From Reichenbachiella versicolor (GTDB taxonomy: Bacteria; Bacteroidota; Bacteroidia; Cytophagales; Cyclobacteriaceae), in assembly GCF_003171675.1 (NCBI RefSeq), contig NZ_QFZQ01000014.1:1-59644 (forward strand): DNA of 59,644 bases, in the 5' to 3' direction. The position numbers were made by a program, and so were the translations under genes. The notes beneath the pieces are model-generated. The model had not been told where the DNA came from and made no database searches. It saw nothing but the letters and a program-made list of their open reading frames with translations. Shown here piece by piece: positions 45,078 through 54,704 of the stretch (the first letter of the stretch is position 1; every line of letters starts with the position of its first letter).

Positions 45078-46814
45078 ATGATGAAAAAGGCGTTGATGTT
45101 GATTCTACTCCTTCCCTTTGTAGCATACTCGCAAACTAAACCGAATATTGAACCTAAACATTATATAGGCGAAGACAATAAACTCTATTGGCACGGTAAA
45201 AAGCCTGTTTATATTTTTATTTCAGACAACCCTGAGGGTAAAAACGCTCAACGGTTAGAGAGCCAAATACATCCGCAGTTCACTAACCCCCTTTATCTAG
45301 ACACGGAAGGTATTAACTACTTCCGTACCAATTGGGCTGCAGATTCCACATTGAAACAAATCTCTCCTAAAACAGAAGTCCTGTTTGAAGTATATAGAGA
45401 CAATACTGCCCCTGTAACTACGGTTAATTTCAAAGGTGCTAATAAGTTTAAATCAAGGGATGGAAAAGTATTTTATGGCAAGTCCCTAGAAATGAATAGT
45501 ACAGCTTTTGACAAGCATTCCGGTGTTCAAAAGACTTTTGTTTCTATCAACAATGCTGATTTCTTAGAATTTAAAGGAGCGCAAACATTCACAGAAGATA
45601 AAGAGTATGATATTAAAATTTATTCAGCTGACAATACTGGCAATGTAGAAGCCATAAAAATTTTCCAATTTAGAGTTGACTCTACTGCACCTATGACAGA
45701 ATACATTGTAAATGGGGATCGAAGTGGAATGATTTTTTCCCCTAGAACAACAATTACATTGAAGTCTAGAGATATGGCTTCCGGAATAAAGAAAATTGGT
45801 TTTAGGATAGATAATGGTACCGAAAAAGTTTTTTACAACAATATTTCATTATCTCGACTGGAAGATGGAAATCATACGATTACCTATTATGGGTATGATC
45901 AAGTTGGAAATAAAGAGCAAGAGAAAACAATCGACTTTTATCTCGATAGACAAGAACCGAAAGTAGATGCTTCTATCGTTGGCGATCAATATCAGAACAG
46001 AGGTCGAGTATTTGTTTCTACAAGAACTAAAGTAAAACTCATCGCTGAAGACAATAAAGCTGGAGTTAAAAATATTATGTATTCTGTCGATGGAGCTAAA
46101 GAAGAAAGGTACTATGAGCCATTTACTTTAGACAAATCCAAAGGAAACCATATTGTAACTTACTATGCTACAGACAAAGTAAATAACAAATTGGAAGGTC
46201 GTATAGAGGAGTCTAACTTCAATAGAAGCTCACTAGATATAGATATGGATGCTCCTGAAATTAGCTTTTCTTTTAAAGGTGAAAAGTATGAAAATAGAGA
46301 TACCGTTTTTATTACCAGTAAATCTAAAGTCACATTAACTGCATTCGATGAGGAAAGCGGAGTAAGGACTATTGGGTATAAAGTGAATGGAGGTGAAGGA
46401 AAAACATATTCTGATCCATTTTCAATAAGTGAAGAAGGTTTCTACACTGTAGATTTCTACGCAACTGATCGTGTAAATAATAGAAATACAAAATCATTCT
46501 CTTTTGTAATAGATAATACCGGTCCTGAAATAGGAGCTACAGTAAGTATGGAGAAAATCGGAACAATAGCACTTGATGAAAAGGACGGAAAAGTAATCAA
46601 TGTATACCCAAAAGGAATAAAACTATTCCTATCTGGAACAGATGCTGTAGTTGACACTGACAAGCTTTATTACTCTATAAATCAAGGTTCCGAAATTTTG
46701 TACACTAAACCTATAGTCCTAGGCACTAAAGGATTAATTAGCTATAAAATAAAAGCTATTGACAAATTAGGAAATGAAACCACTCAAGATCCTAAAGAAG
46801 TATTTATCAAATAA
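45078..46814 (+). CDS. Exported OmpL47-type Ig-like repeat protein
   Basis: The 578-residue reading starts at MMKKALMLILLLPFVAYSQ, a signal peptide; the ATG at 45045 would add 11 unlikely residues. The body consists of about four or five Ig-like repeats of about 95-105 residues, each with a phrase like DSTAPMTEYIV, SGIKKIGFRIDNG and HTITYYGYDQVGNKE. This is the OmpL47 beta-domain pattern, seen on surface or periplasmic proteins. No enzyme motif and no T9SS sorting domain are visible. It is divergent from the second TPR-CHAT gene across about 130 bp, so the two might share a regulatory region. Confidence 0.8.
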   Translation: MMKKALMLILLLPFVAYSQTKPNIEPKHYIGEDNKLYWHGKKPVYIFISDNPEGKNAQRLESQIHPQFTNPLYLDTEGINYFRTNWAADSTLKQISPKTEVLFEVYRDNTAPVTTVNFKGANKFKSRDGKVFYGKSLEMNSTAFDKHSGVQKTFVSINNADFLEFKGAQTFTEDKEYDIKIYSADNTGNVEAIKIFQFRVDSTAPMTEYIVNGDRSGMIFSPRTTITLKSRDMASGIKKIGFRIDNGTEKVFYNNISLSRLEDGNHTITYYGYDQVGNKEQEKTIDFYLDRQEPKVDASIVGDQYQNRGRVFVSTRTKVKLIAEDNKAGVKNIMYSVDGAKEERYYEPFTLDKSKGNHIVTYYATDKVNNKLEGRIEESNFNRSSLDIDMDAPEISFSFKGEKYENRDTVFITSKSKVTLTAFDEESGVRTIGYKVNGGEGKTYSDPFSISEEGFYTVDFYATDRVNNRNTKSFSFVIDNTGPEIGATVSMEKIGTIALDEKDGKVINVYPKGIKLFLSGTDAVVDTDKLYYSINQGSEILYTKPIVLGTKGLISYKIKAIDKLGNETTQDPKEVFIK

Positions 46815-46834
46815 GCTGAGAAAAATACAGACGA

Positions 46835-46861
46835 CCAGTGATGATGAAAATTCATCACTGG
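46835..46861. terminator. Hairpin between convergent OmpL47-like gene and rluB
   Basis: CCAGTGATGA pairs with TCATCACTGG (10 bp, 7-nt loop). T-runs on both sides are short (TGTATTTTTCTC on the minus strand), so it is a moderate terminator for two convergent genes. Confidence 0.6.
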
Positions 46862-46866
46862 CTTTC

Positions 46867-47634
46867 CTATGATAATCTTTTAAGTAGAACCACTTCCTTT
46901 GGTGTAAGCATTCTCCATTTTCCTTTTGGGAGTTCTTTTTTAGTAAGGTTACCGTACAGCGTTCGGTCTAATTTCGTCACTTCGTATCCAAAGTGCTCAA
47001 AAATCCTTCTTACTATCCTATTCTTACCAACGTGAATCTGAACTCCCAAATTCTTTTTTGACTCATCTAACACAACTATATCATCAACAGATACCGGACC
47101 ATCTTCCAGCTTGATGCCTGCAGCTATTTCTTCTACATGTTGTTTAGTAATTGGTTTATCCAGCCCAACTTGATAAATCTTCTTTATCTTGTATGATGGA
47201 TGAGTCAGCTTTTGAGAAAGTTCTCCATCATTAGTAAACAATAGTAGCCCCGTAGTTTGCCTATCTAATCTTCCTACTGGGTATATCCTCTCATCACAAG
47301 CTCCTTCAACCAGTTGCATAACTGTGCGTCTTTCCTGTGGATCATCCATAGTCGTGATATAATCCTTAGGTTTGTTAAGAAGTACATAAACATAATTTTG
47401 TGGCGAGATCACTTTGTCATTAAACATTACCTGATCCCCTCTCTCGACTTTGGTCCCAAGTTCAGTTACAATGTTACCGTTCAGTTTGATTTTACCTTCT
47501 TCAATAAGAAGGTCTGCATCTCTCCTAGAGCATATACCTGCGTTGGCTATATACTTATTCAACCTAGCTGGATAGGTAATAGAAGAAGTTTTTTTTGAAT
47601 CTGTATTCTTATTTTTTGATGGAGTTCTTCGCAT
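46867..47634 (-). CDS. rRNA pseudouridine synthase, RluB/RsuA family
   Basis: This 255-residue enzyme isomerises uridine to pseudouridine in rRNA. A basic, disordered N-terminus (about 1-24) is followed by an S4 RNA-binding domain (RLNKYIANAGICSRRDADLLI, about 25-85). The catalytic domain has YVLLNKPKDYITT and the catalytic Asp in YPVGRLDRQTTGLLLFTND. The C-terminal block GKNRIVRRIFEHFGYEVTKLDRTLYG is the family signature. It lies 31 bp after scpB. The pairing of scpB with rluB is widespread in bacteria. Confidence 0.92.
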   Translation of the reverse strand: MRRTPSKNKNTDSKKTSSITYPARLNKYIANAGICSRRDADLLIEEGKIKLNGNIVTELGTKVERGDQVMFNDKVISPQNYVYVLLNKPKDYITTMDDPQERRTVMQLVEGACDERIYPVGRLDRQTTGLLLFTNDGELSQKLTHPSYKIKKIYQVGLDKPITKQHVEEIAAGIKLEDGPVSVDDIVVLDESKKNLGVQIHVGKNRIVRRIFEHFGYEVTKLDRTLYGNLTKKELPKGKWRMLTPKEVVLLKRLS

Positions 47635-47665
47635 TTGACCAATTTTGCTGCAAAACTATGGAATG

Positions 47666-48226
47666 CTATTCACTTGCTTCTCCGATCTCGTTCTCTTTTT
47701 GAGAGAAGTCTTTTAAGGTTGGGAGCTCATTAATATTGTTAATCCCGAAATAATCCATAAAATTATCACTTGTTCCGTAGATCAAAGGACGTCCAATGGC
47801 CTCCGATTTACCCTTGATTTCAACAAGCTCTTTCTCTAATAGTTTCTGAACTGCATAGTCACAATTCACTCCACGAATCTGCTCCATTTCAGATTTAGTG
47901 ATCGGTTGACGATAAGCTATGATAGCTAGTGTCTCCAAAGAAGAATTTGATAATCTTTTTTTAGACTGTTGCTTCAGTAAAATACCAATACTCGCTTGAT
48001 AAGCCGGTTTGGTTAAGAATTGATACCCTCCTCCAGTTTGTATCGGCTCAAACGAGTATTGATCTTCTTTATATTTTTCCTGAAGTATCCCAATCGCCTG
48101 TTCAATATCTTCTATTGGAACCTCTGCCTCAAACATTTCACTCAAGCATTCCTTCATATCCTTAACCTCTATGGGTTTCGGCGCACAAAAAATCAATGCC
48201 TCAATATGATTTACGAGAAAGTCCAA
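47666..48226 (-). CDS. scpB: Segregation and condensation protein ScpB
   Basis: ScpB is a kleisin-interacting subunit of the SMC-ScpAB condensin that organises and segregates chromosomes. The 186-residue protein has two winged-helix domains: the first begins IEALIFCAPKPIEVKDM, the second is SLETLAIIAYRQPITKSEMEQIRGVNCDYAVQKLL (about 95-130, the family signature). It lies 3 bp after the TraR/DksA-like gene and 31 bp before rluB. No scpA gene is in the window. Confidence 0.94.
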   Translation of the reverse strand: MDFLVNHIEALIFCAPKPIEVKDMKECLSEMFEAEVPIEDIEQAIGILQEKYKEDQYSFEPIQTGGGYQFLTKPAYQASIGILLKQQSKKRLSNSSLETLAIIAYRQPITKSEMEQIRGVNCDYAVQKLLEKELVEIKGKSEAIGRPLIYGTSDNFMDYFGINNINELPTLKDFSQKENEIGEASE

Positions 48227-48229
48227 ATA

Positions 48230-48616
48230 TTAACCGTTTTGCTTCATCTTAGCATCTATTGACATGGTGGTATGAGGAACTGCTCTTAACCTAGCTTTAC
48301 TAATCAAATTTCCAGTTTCTTTACAAATACCATAGGTGCCGTTCTTAATTCTCACCAGTGCGTTCTCAAGATTGGTGATAAACTTTTGCTGACGTGCTGC
48401 CAATTGATTTAAGCTCTCTTTCTCAGCAGTATCAGCTCCATCTTCTAAAGTCTTTACATTTCCATAAGTACCATCAGTACCTGAATCTTTACTTCTAGTA
48501 ATAGACTCCTTGATATAGTTCAATTCGTTCCACGCCTTTTCTAATTTTTCTTTGATCAAGACTTCAAATTCCTTCAATTCTTCATCAGAATAGCGTGTTT
48601 TCTCTCCATTATTCAT
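48230..48616 (-). CDS. TraR/DksA-family protein with degenerate zinc site
   Basis: This 128-residue protein has the DksA-like layout: an N-terminal coiled-coil hairpin (about 10-90) and a C-terminal TraR/DksA domain (YGICKETGNLISKARLRAVP). DksA-type proteins bind the RNA polymerase secondary channel. In canonical DksA a four-Cys zinc finger follows C-x2-C-x17-C-x2-C. Here only the first Cys is kept, with T, S and A at the other positions. Thus the fold may be held without zinc. It sits upstream of scpB by 3 bp and downstream of yifB by 118 bp. A role in transcription control is inferred from the family. Confidence 0.88.
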   Translation of the reverse strand: MNNGEKTRYSDEELKEFEVLIKEKLEKAWNELNYIKESITRSKDSGTDGTYGNVKTLEDGADTAEKESLNQLAARQQKFITNLENALVRIKNGTYGICKETGNLISKARLRAVPHTTMSIDAKMKQNG

Positions 48617-48734
48617 AATTCCAACGTTTAGGGTTCGTGGGTTATAGTTTGCGCTAATCTACTCTAAAGGTGCTAAAAATAAAACTGCGTTTTTACAGCG
48701 AAATTATTTCTAGTCTTAGGTATATTCTATCTTG

Positions 48735-50273
48735 TCAAGCAGCCCACCCTTCACGGTCCAGACTTCTATATTGAATAGCCTCTGCCAAATGTTCAATTAA
48801 AATTTCATCCTTCCCATCCAGATCCGCTATTGTTCGTGCAACTTTCAATATTCGATCATAGGCTCTTGCCGACAAACCGAGTCTTTCCATTGCGGTCTTT
48901 AATAGATTTTTCCCTGCTGCATTAATCTGACATACTGATTTCACCATTTGCGAATTCATCATTGCATTGCTGAATATTTCAGGATGATCTTTAAATCTTT
49001 CAGACTGTATCAAACGCGCAGATATAACACGTTCCCTAATCTCATCGCTAGACTCGGTTTTTCGATCATCAGTAAGTTGATCAAATGATACCGGGGTTAC
49101 TTCTACATGTAAATCAATTCTATCAAGTAAAGGTCCACTTACTTTATTAAGATATTTCTGTACAACTCCAGGAGCACATACGCACTCTTTTTCCGGATGA
49201 TTATAATACCCACATGGACAAGGGTTCATACTTGCAATCAACATAAAATTGGCCGGAAAATCTATTGAAACCTTGGCTCTAGAAATTGTTACTTTCCTTT
49301 CTTCCAAGGGCTGACGCATCACTTCCAATACAGTCCTTTTAAATTCTGGAAGTTCGTCGAGGAAAAGAACACCATTATTTGCCAAAGAAATTTCTCCCGG
49401 TTGAGGAACACCCCCTCCTCCAACTAAGGCTACATCAGAAATGGTATGATGTGGACTCCTATATGGCCTTGAAGCTATCAATGAAGAATCTTCTTTTAAC
49501 TGACCAGCTACAGAATGAATCTTCGTCGTTTCAAGAGATTCATGTAACGTTAAGGGAGGTAGTATAGAAGGAAGTCTTTTTGCAAGCATCGTTTTACCAG
49601 CACCAGGAGGTCCAATCATAATAACGTTATGACCTCCCGCAGCTGCTATTTCTAGAGATCTCTTAATATTCTCTTGTCCCTGTACATTGGAGAAATCTGC
49701 TGCGTATTCATTTACTTGAGTCTCGAATATATCTCGAGTGTCATATACAATTGGTTCGATTGGTTTCTCCCCTGACAGGTGTTCAACTGCTTCCGTAAGT
49801 GAGTCTACTCCAATAACATCTAGCTTGTCAACAATAGCAGCTTCAGTAGCATTTTGTTTTGGTAAAATCAATCCCTTAAACCCCTGTTTACGAGCCTCAA
49901 TAGCAATTGGCAAGGCCCCTTTTATCGGTCTAACAGAACCATCTAAAGCCAGCTCACCCATTACGATATACTGCTCTAGATTCTCAGCGAAAAGCTGTTC
50001 TGATCCAGCCATTATTCCCAATGCTATAGGTAAATCATACGCTGAACCCTCTTTCTTAATATCAGCTGGAGCTAAATTAATTATTACTTTAGTTCGTGGC
50101 ATATGATAGCCATTTTGCTTCAACGCTGATTCAACCCTCTGCTCACTTTCTTTAACTGCCGAATCTGGCAGCCCTACCATATAGAACTTTGTACCTGCTG
50201 TGACATTGACTTCGATCGTAATCACATGCGCATCAACGCCAAAAACGGCGCTACCGAATGTTTTTGCTAACAT
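48735..50273 (-). CDS. YifB/ComM family Mg-chelatase-like AAA+ ATPase
   Basis: This 512-residue protein matches the YifB/ComM family, whose ComM member is a branch-migration helicase in natural transformation. It has an N-terminal ribosomal-S5/Lon-like fold domain (about 1-170, GVDAHVITIEVNVTAG and NLAPADIKKEGSAYDLPIALG), Walker A GPPGAGKTMLAKRLPS (about residue 215), Walker B GVLFLDELPEF, and PCPCGYYNHPEKECVC, a Cys-rich insertion typical of the family, then the C-terminal AAA lid (SARAYDRILKVARTIADLDG). It shares a minus-strand cluster with a small membrane protein and the TraR/DksA-like gene. Confidence 0.93.
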   Translation of the reverse strand: MLAKTFGSAVFGVDAHVITIEVNVTAGTKFYMVGLPDSAVKESEQRVESALKQNGYHMPRTKVIINLAPADIKKEGSAYDLPIALGIMAGSEQLFAENLEQYIVMGELALDGSVRPIKGALPIAIEARKQGFKGLILPKQNATEAAIVDKLDVIGVDSLTEAVEHLSGEKPIEPIVYDTRDIFETQVNEYAADFSNVQGQENIKRSLEIAAAGGHNVIMIGPPGAGKTMLAKRLPSILPPLTLHESLETTKIHSVAGQLKEDSSLIASRPYRSPHHTISDVALVGGGGVPQPGEISLANNGVLFLDELPEFKRTVLEVMRQPLEERKVTISRAKVSIDFPANFMLIASMNPCPCGYYNHPEKECVCAPGVVQKYLNKVSGPLLDRIDLHVEVTPVSFDQLTDDRKTESSDEIRERVISARLIQSERFKDHPEIFSNAMMNSQMVKSVCQINAAGKNLLKTAMERLGLSARAYDRILKVARTIADLDGKDEILIEHLAEAIQYRSLDREGWAA

Positions 50274-50279
50274 ATTAGG

Positions 50280-50657
50280 TTAATCCAATTTCTCTTTTCG
50301 TTTCTCTTCGTCTTTTTCATCTCCTTCTTCAGAAGGATCATCTTCCTCAGTAACTACCAACTCTTCTTCATTACTTTGATCATACATTCTAGCTTTCAAC
50401 TCTAATATTTCCTTCTCTAGAGACTTTATCTTCCTGTTTTTAGAAAGAATATGAATATTCTCAACTATCACCTCAAGAACAAGTAGAACCAAACCAATTC
50501 CTCCAAGCTTTAGAACAAAACGAATTAATCCGGTCCATGTATCAATCGGATCCCAACTCCAAATCAACACCAAATCCTCATGTTTAAGAGCAACAAATGT
50601 TGAGAACGCCAAAAAAACTACATAGACGAGATAAAAATAAAGCTTGATTTTTTTCAT
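50280..50657 (-). CDS. Small membrane protein with coiled coil, unknown
   Basis: This 125-residue protein of unknown family has two hydrophobic segments (about 5-25 and 48-68), a heptad-like helix (about 72-95, ILSKNRKIKSLEKEILELK) and a strongly acidic-basic tail (EEDDPSEEGDEKDEEKRKEKLD). It lies 6 bp before yifB on the same strand and so probably heads that operon. No motif suggests a function. Confidence 0.7.
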   Translation of the reverse strand: MKKIKLYFYLVYVVFLAFSTFVALKHEDLVLIWSWDPIDTWTGLIRFVLKLGGIGLVLLVLEVIVENIHILSKNRKIKSLEKEILELKARMYDQSNEEELVVTEEDDPSEEGDEKDEEKRKEKLD

Positions 50658-50922
50658 AACTACCGCAATAAGACGTTATACCAGTAAAATTAATCGAAAG
50701 TGCGAATCCTATGTACTGTTTTAATAAAATCAAAAAAAATGCAAATAACTCACATTCTAGTAGTCCTGTTTTACCAAGATATTCCTCAAAGTATTCTCTC
50801 AAAAACCAATTAGTGATATATTGCAAACGAAGAATTCACCAAGCTATGGAAAATCTGTACACTAATTCAGTAGTATATAGATTACATCTTCCATGTGGGT
50901 TGGCCCCAATACTTAGAGTAGC

Positions 50923-52419
50923 ATGAAAGAAATCAACAAGTTAGTTAAGCTTATAAATAGTAGACTAAAAAGTAATTTTGATGTTATTGACCTATCAGGC
51001 AATGTATCAGACCCTGGAAAAGAACAGCAGCTATATAATGGTGTCCTGAACGGAGAGTTCATTAATGATGAAGTTACTGCTGAAAATATGTACGGCGCAG
51101 ACATTTATGACCAGCGCTTTAGAATGCTTAAGTCTAGGCTACGGTATAAGCTATTTGATCTTATTTATCATTTAGATTTTGAAACGCCAGATTTCAGTTT
51201 CAAAACTCAGAAGAAACTCGAGTGTCAAGAATATCTTCACAAAGCGAAAATTCTATTTGAATTGGGAGAATTGGACATGTCTGAAAAGTTATTCAATAAG
51301 GTATTAGTTATTGGAAACGAATGTCAATTCACTTGTGAACTTGTTGAAGCTATGGAGCTTCGTCGAAAAATGTTGTCAGCACTTCATAAACCAACAGATT
51401 TTGATCAAACGGTAAAGGATCTTCAAGATCTAAGAAACAAAAAAAGAAAAGAAGAAGAAGCTGAAGACAATTTTCTCAGAGCGCAGCTACTACTATCAAA
51501 GAGCATACACTCAAGAAATACGAGTCTTCCAGTAATTCTGCAAATAATCTCCGAACTAGATAAATTGTATGAATCAACACATGCTTTCAGTATTTTTGAA
51601 TTTATTTATCAACTTAAAATTTCAAAGTATTTCTTAGAAAAGGATTTCACTGGATTAGTATCTTACTTGGACAAGGCTGCCATTGAAGTAAGAAACATGT
51701 CTATCAATCAAGAGCTATTTGATTACAATCAAAATTCGCTTCTAAAGGCCAAAGCATTGCTATTCTTGGAGGAATATTCCAACGGCTTAGAGGTCATTAA
51801 AAGTGACTACACTGATATAGACAAAACCACTAACTCATGGTATTTAAAAGCTGAATTGAATTTTTTACTGGCCTTGCACGACAAAAATTACGCAGAAGCC
51901 CATCTTATTTTAAAAAATGTTTGGAAGAATACTGGGTTTAGTAAGGTTTCAACTGAAATCACTAGCCGATGGAAGTTGTTTAAATTATATCTAAACTTTG
52001 CTGCACCGGAACTCGAAATTCAAAAAAGAATCAGGTTTACTGACATTCATATTGCCAAAAGGTCATATTTCAAGGAGCAAAAAGGTTATATTATCTCTTT
52101 ACTAGTCATAGAGTTCTTACACGCATTGAAAGATAGCTTTAAAACTGCCGAAGCTAAAATGGATTCTATTGACCAATTCTACTCAGAAAAACTAAGTGAT
52201 CCTGGCAAATACAGTAGAGAGAAGCAGTTTTACAAATTGTTAGTTACACTTAGGAAGTGTAACTACAATGTCTCTGAAACTATACCTCGAGTAGAAAGTT
52301 ATCTGACTAAAATGTCGGAGAAAAAATCTCACAACCCTTTTGGAGACTTTGAAATTATACCTTTAGAGCACCTCTGGGAAATGGTTTGTAAAGCTGTAAC
52401 CGTTGAAGTCAAAATTTAA
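50923..52419 (+). CDS. Protein of unknown function, 498 residues
   Basis: I do not recognise this protein. It is cytoplasmic by appearance: no signal peptide and no membrane segment. It is largely alpha-helical and charged, with repeated helical hairpins that resemble degenerate TPR (KAKILFELGELDMSEKLFNK, about residues 106-125, and LKAELNFLLALHDKNYAEAH, about 306-325). The MKEINKLVKLINSRLKSNFD start looks like a conserved N-terminal module. It is a single plus-strand gene between the yifB cluster and the convergent nqr operon; the 265-bp region before it holds nothing I can identify. Confidence 0.75.
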   Translation: MKEINKLVKLINSRLKSNFDVIDLSGNVSDPGKEQQLYNGVLNGEFINDEVTAENMYGADIYDQRFRMLKSRLRYKLFDLIYHLDFETPDFSFKTQKKLECQEYLHKAKILFELGELDMSEKLFNKVLVIGNECQFTCELVEAMELRRKMLSALHKPTDFDQTVKDLQDLRNKKRKEEEAEDNFLRAQLLLSKSIHSRNTSLPVILQIISELDKLYESTHAFSIFEFIYQLKISKYFLEKDFTGLVSYLDKAAIEVRNMSINQELFDYNQNSLLKAKALLFLEEYSNGLEVIKSDYTDIDKTTNSWYLKAELNFLLALHDKNYAEAHLILKNVWKNTGFSKVSTEITSRWKLFKLYLNFAAPELEIQKRIRFTDIHIAKRSYFKEQKGYIISLLVIEFLHALKDSFKTAEAKMDSIDQFYSEKLSDPGKYSREKQFYKLLVTLRKCNYNVSETIPRVESYLTKMSEKKSHNPFGDFEIIPLEHLWEMVCKAVTVEVKI

Positions 52420-52513
52420 CAGAGCTGTCATCATATATCATTGTTGAATTAGTGTTCTTTTAAGAAGGGTCTTGATAAGATAACAACATTAAACTCCTAA
52501 GTAGCTTTATAAA

Positions 52514-52548
52514 AAAACCCTGATTCCGTTATACGAAATCAGGGTTTT
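52514..52548. terminator. Bidirectional terminator after nqrE and the 498-residue protein gene
   Basis: AAAACCCTGATT pairs with AATCAGGGTTTT (12 bp) around an 11-nt loop. The minus side has about seven T after the stem and the plus side TTTT. It ends the nqrABCDE transcript before any nqrF. Confidence 0.85.
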
Positions 52549-52568
52549 AACATTGAAATAAATCCTAA

Positions 52569-53180
52569 TTATAGAACAATACCAATAAATGACTTAAATG
52601 CAATTCCCATAAGCCCGGTCAATATCATAGTAATACCAAGCCCTTTCAATCCATTAGGGATATGAGAATACTTCAATTTTTCTCTAATAGCGGCTAAAGC
52701 TATAATGGCTAAAAACCATCCAAAACCAGACCCTGATCCATAAGCAGTAGCCTCTATTATTGTATAATCTCTTTGAACCATAAAGAGTGATGCTCCAAGG
52801 ATTGCACAGTTTACAGCGATCAATGGTAAAAAGATACCTAAAGATCCGTATAACGATGGAGAAAACTTCTCGATAATCATCTCTACCAATTGTACCATTG
52901 CCGCAATAATTGCGATAAACATGATAAATGATAAGAATGTTAAATCAATTGTCTCGAAACTCGGGCTTATCCACGTCAATGCACCCTCTTTCAAGACAAA
53001 CTCCTGAAGACACCAGTTGATCGGCACGGTCATCGTCAATACAAAGATTACAGCTGCACCTAGGCCAAGACCTGTAGACACTTTCTTAGACACTGCTAGG
53101 AAAGAACACATACCTAAGAAGTATGCGAAGACCATGTTGTCAATAAATGCGCTTTTTATGAAAATATTTAATGCTTCCAT
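52569..53180 (-). CDS. nqrE: Na+-translocating NADH:quinone reductase subunit E
   Basis: This 203-residue integral membrane subunit has six hydrophobic segments and the NqrD/E-RnfA/E family pattern: [29 protein letters not shown] at the N-terminus with a conserved Cys, and [11 protein letters not shown] with a second conserved Cys in the middle. These cysteines help bind an iron centre between NqrD and NqrE. It is the last gene of the nqrABCDE operon, 4 bp after nqrD, with a strong terminator 21 bp downstream. Confidence 0.95.
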   Translation of the reverse strand: MEALNIFIKSAFIDNMVFAYFLGMCSFLAVSKKVSTGLGLGAAVIFVLTMTVPINWCLQEFVLKEGALTWISPSFETIDLTFLSFIMFIAIIAAMVQLVEMIIEKFSPSLYGSLGIFLPLIAVNCAILGASLFMVQRDYTIIEATAYGSGSGFGWFLAIIALAAIREKLKYSHIPNGLKGLGITMILTGLMGIAFKSFIGIVL

Positions 53181-53184
53181 GCTC

Positions 53185-53868
53185 TTAGTGCTCTACGTAT
53201 CCGTTTTTAGTTCTTTGTACCCAGATGATAATTCCTAACACCATGAAGGCACCAATTGAATCTACCATCAAACCATTCGTTTGGATATCGATTATCCCGC
53301 CAGAAATACTATATAAAGTATCGTATACTGGAATATCAAATACCGTCCCTGAACCAAAAAGCTCTCTAGCAAATGCCACAGCCAAAATGATCCATGCATA
53401 TCCAAAGCCACTTCCTAAACCATCCAATACTGAATCGTAAGCTTTATTGGCCATTGCAAATGCCTCTAATCGACCCATCACAATGCAGTTTGTAATAATC
53501 AATCCAACAAATGCTCCTAATACTTTATACATATCAAATAAGTAAGCCTTCAATACCTCACTTACTAATGTTACTAGTGTTGCTATGATCGCTAGTTGAA
53601 CGATAATTCTTACCCTAGATGGGATCAAATTTCTGATCAATGAAATGATCATATTAGAAAACACAATTACAAATACCACGGCAACCGACATTACCAAAGT
53701 AGGTTGCATTTTCACAGTCACTGCCAGTGCAGAGCAAATACCCAAAACCTGAATAGTTACGGGGTTGTCATCATTCAATGGATCAGTGATAAACTTCTTT
53801 CTTCTTTTGGACAATAGCGGCTCTGCAGGCTCTTTTACTATTGGTTGTTCCAATGTTTCTGTACTCAT
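53185..53868 (-). CDS. nqrD: Na+-translocating NADH:quinone reductase subunit D
   Basis: This 227-residue membrane subunit has six hydrophobic segments. It has the paired-family signatures [21 protein letters not shown] (conserved Cys) and [18 protein letters not shown] (second Cys). The first 30 or so residues ([26 protein letters not shown]) are a charged cytoplasmic extension longer than in Vibrio NqrD. It lies 4 bp upstream of nqrE and 20 bp after nqrC. Confidence 0.94.
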   Translation of the reverse strand: MSTETLEQPIVKEPAEPLLSKRRKKFITDPLNDDNPVTIQVLGICSALAVTVKMQPTLVMSVAVVFVIVFSNMIISLIRNLIPSRVRIIVQLAIIATLVTLVSEVLKAYLFDMYKVLGAFVGLIITNCIVMGRLEAFAMANKAYDSVLDGLGSGFGYAWIILAVAFARELFGSGTVFDIPVYDTLYSISGGIIDIQTNGLMVDSIGAFMVLGIIIWVQRTKNGYVEH

Positions 53869-53888
53869 ATCAGTTTATTAATACAGTT

Positions 53889-54704
53889 TTAAATATTTTC
53901 TTCAACAACCTCTACCTCCTGAGCCTCAGCTACAGGTTCAGCAACTGGCTCAGCTACTACTGCAGAAGCATTTCTAGTTTTTTCGATAAACTTTGAATAG
54001 TATCCAAAGTAATCGCTCAACATAGCATTCACTCCTTTACCAGTCAAAGTAGCACCAGACATACCATCTATATGATGTTCATCCAAAGGATCTCCTTTTT
54101 CCCCTTTTACCATGGACACTGACTGTAAAGTACCTTGCTCGTCAAAAATTTTCTTCCCAATGTATCGAGCTTTCACACCTTCTTCCGTGATTCTAGCACC
54201 TAGACCTGGTGTTTCTGACTTATGATCAAAGGCAACACCTTTCACAGTATTCAAATCAGACTCTAATGCTACGAATCCAGATATCCAATCCCAAAGACCT
54301 GCACCAAACATAGGTATAATGTAAGCATCTACTTGCTCTTTATTAGACTCATTCATAAACATGAATATAGGATATGGTCTAGTCTGAATATCTTTCTTAT
54401 GATTCTTCTGAAAATCTATTTTTTCAGCTACCAAAGCATTCCCTTTTTCATCTTTCTCCATCACGTCACCGTTAATGTCAAGAACAGTAGAAGAAATCCT
54501 TTCGTCATAAAGCGCCAAAATCGCATTCGGATCTTCAATAGTAGAGATATCCATTACAGCACCCAAGATCTTCTTCTTAGTATCTAGCTCTACTTGCTTG
54601 TCTTGGAACGGTTTCAAAAACTGATTAGCACCAGACAACAATCCGCCAAGTATTATTGTCAATACAGCGGAAAAAACGAGTATGTATGTATTAGACTGTT
54701 GCAC
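53889..54704 (-). CDS. nqrC: Na+-translocating NADH:quinone reductase subunit C
   Basis: This 271-residue subunit has one N-terminal membrane segment (about 8-28) and a periplasmic flavin domain. FMN is attached covalently through the Thr of SGAT (Thr219 in IDGMSGATLTGKGVN). An unusual C-terminal tail of about 25 residues is made of AEP/VE-rich repeats (AVVAEPVAEPVAEAQEVEVV). The gene overlaps nqrB by 14 bp and precedes nqrD by 20 bp. Confidence 0.94.
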   Translation of the reverse strand: MQQSNTYILVFSAVLTIILGGLLSGANQFLKPFQDKQVELDTKKKILGAVMDISTIEDPNAILALYDERISSTVLDINGDVMEKDEKGNALVAEKIDFQKNHKKDIQTRPYPIFMFMNESNKEQVDAYIIPMFGAGLWDWISGFVALESDLNTVKGVAFDHKSETPGLGARITEEGVKARYIGKKIFDEQGTLQSVSMVKGEKGDPLDEHHIDGMSGATLTGKGVNAMLSDYFGYYSKFIEKTRNASAVVAEPVAEPVAEAQEVEVVEENI

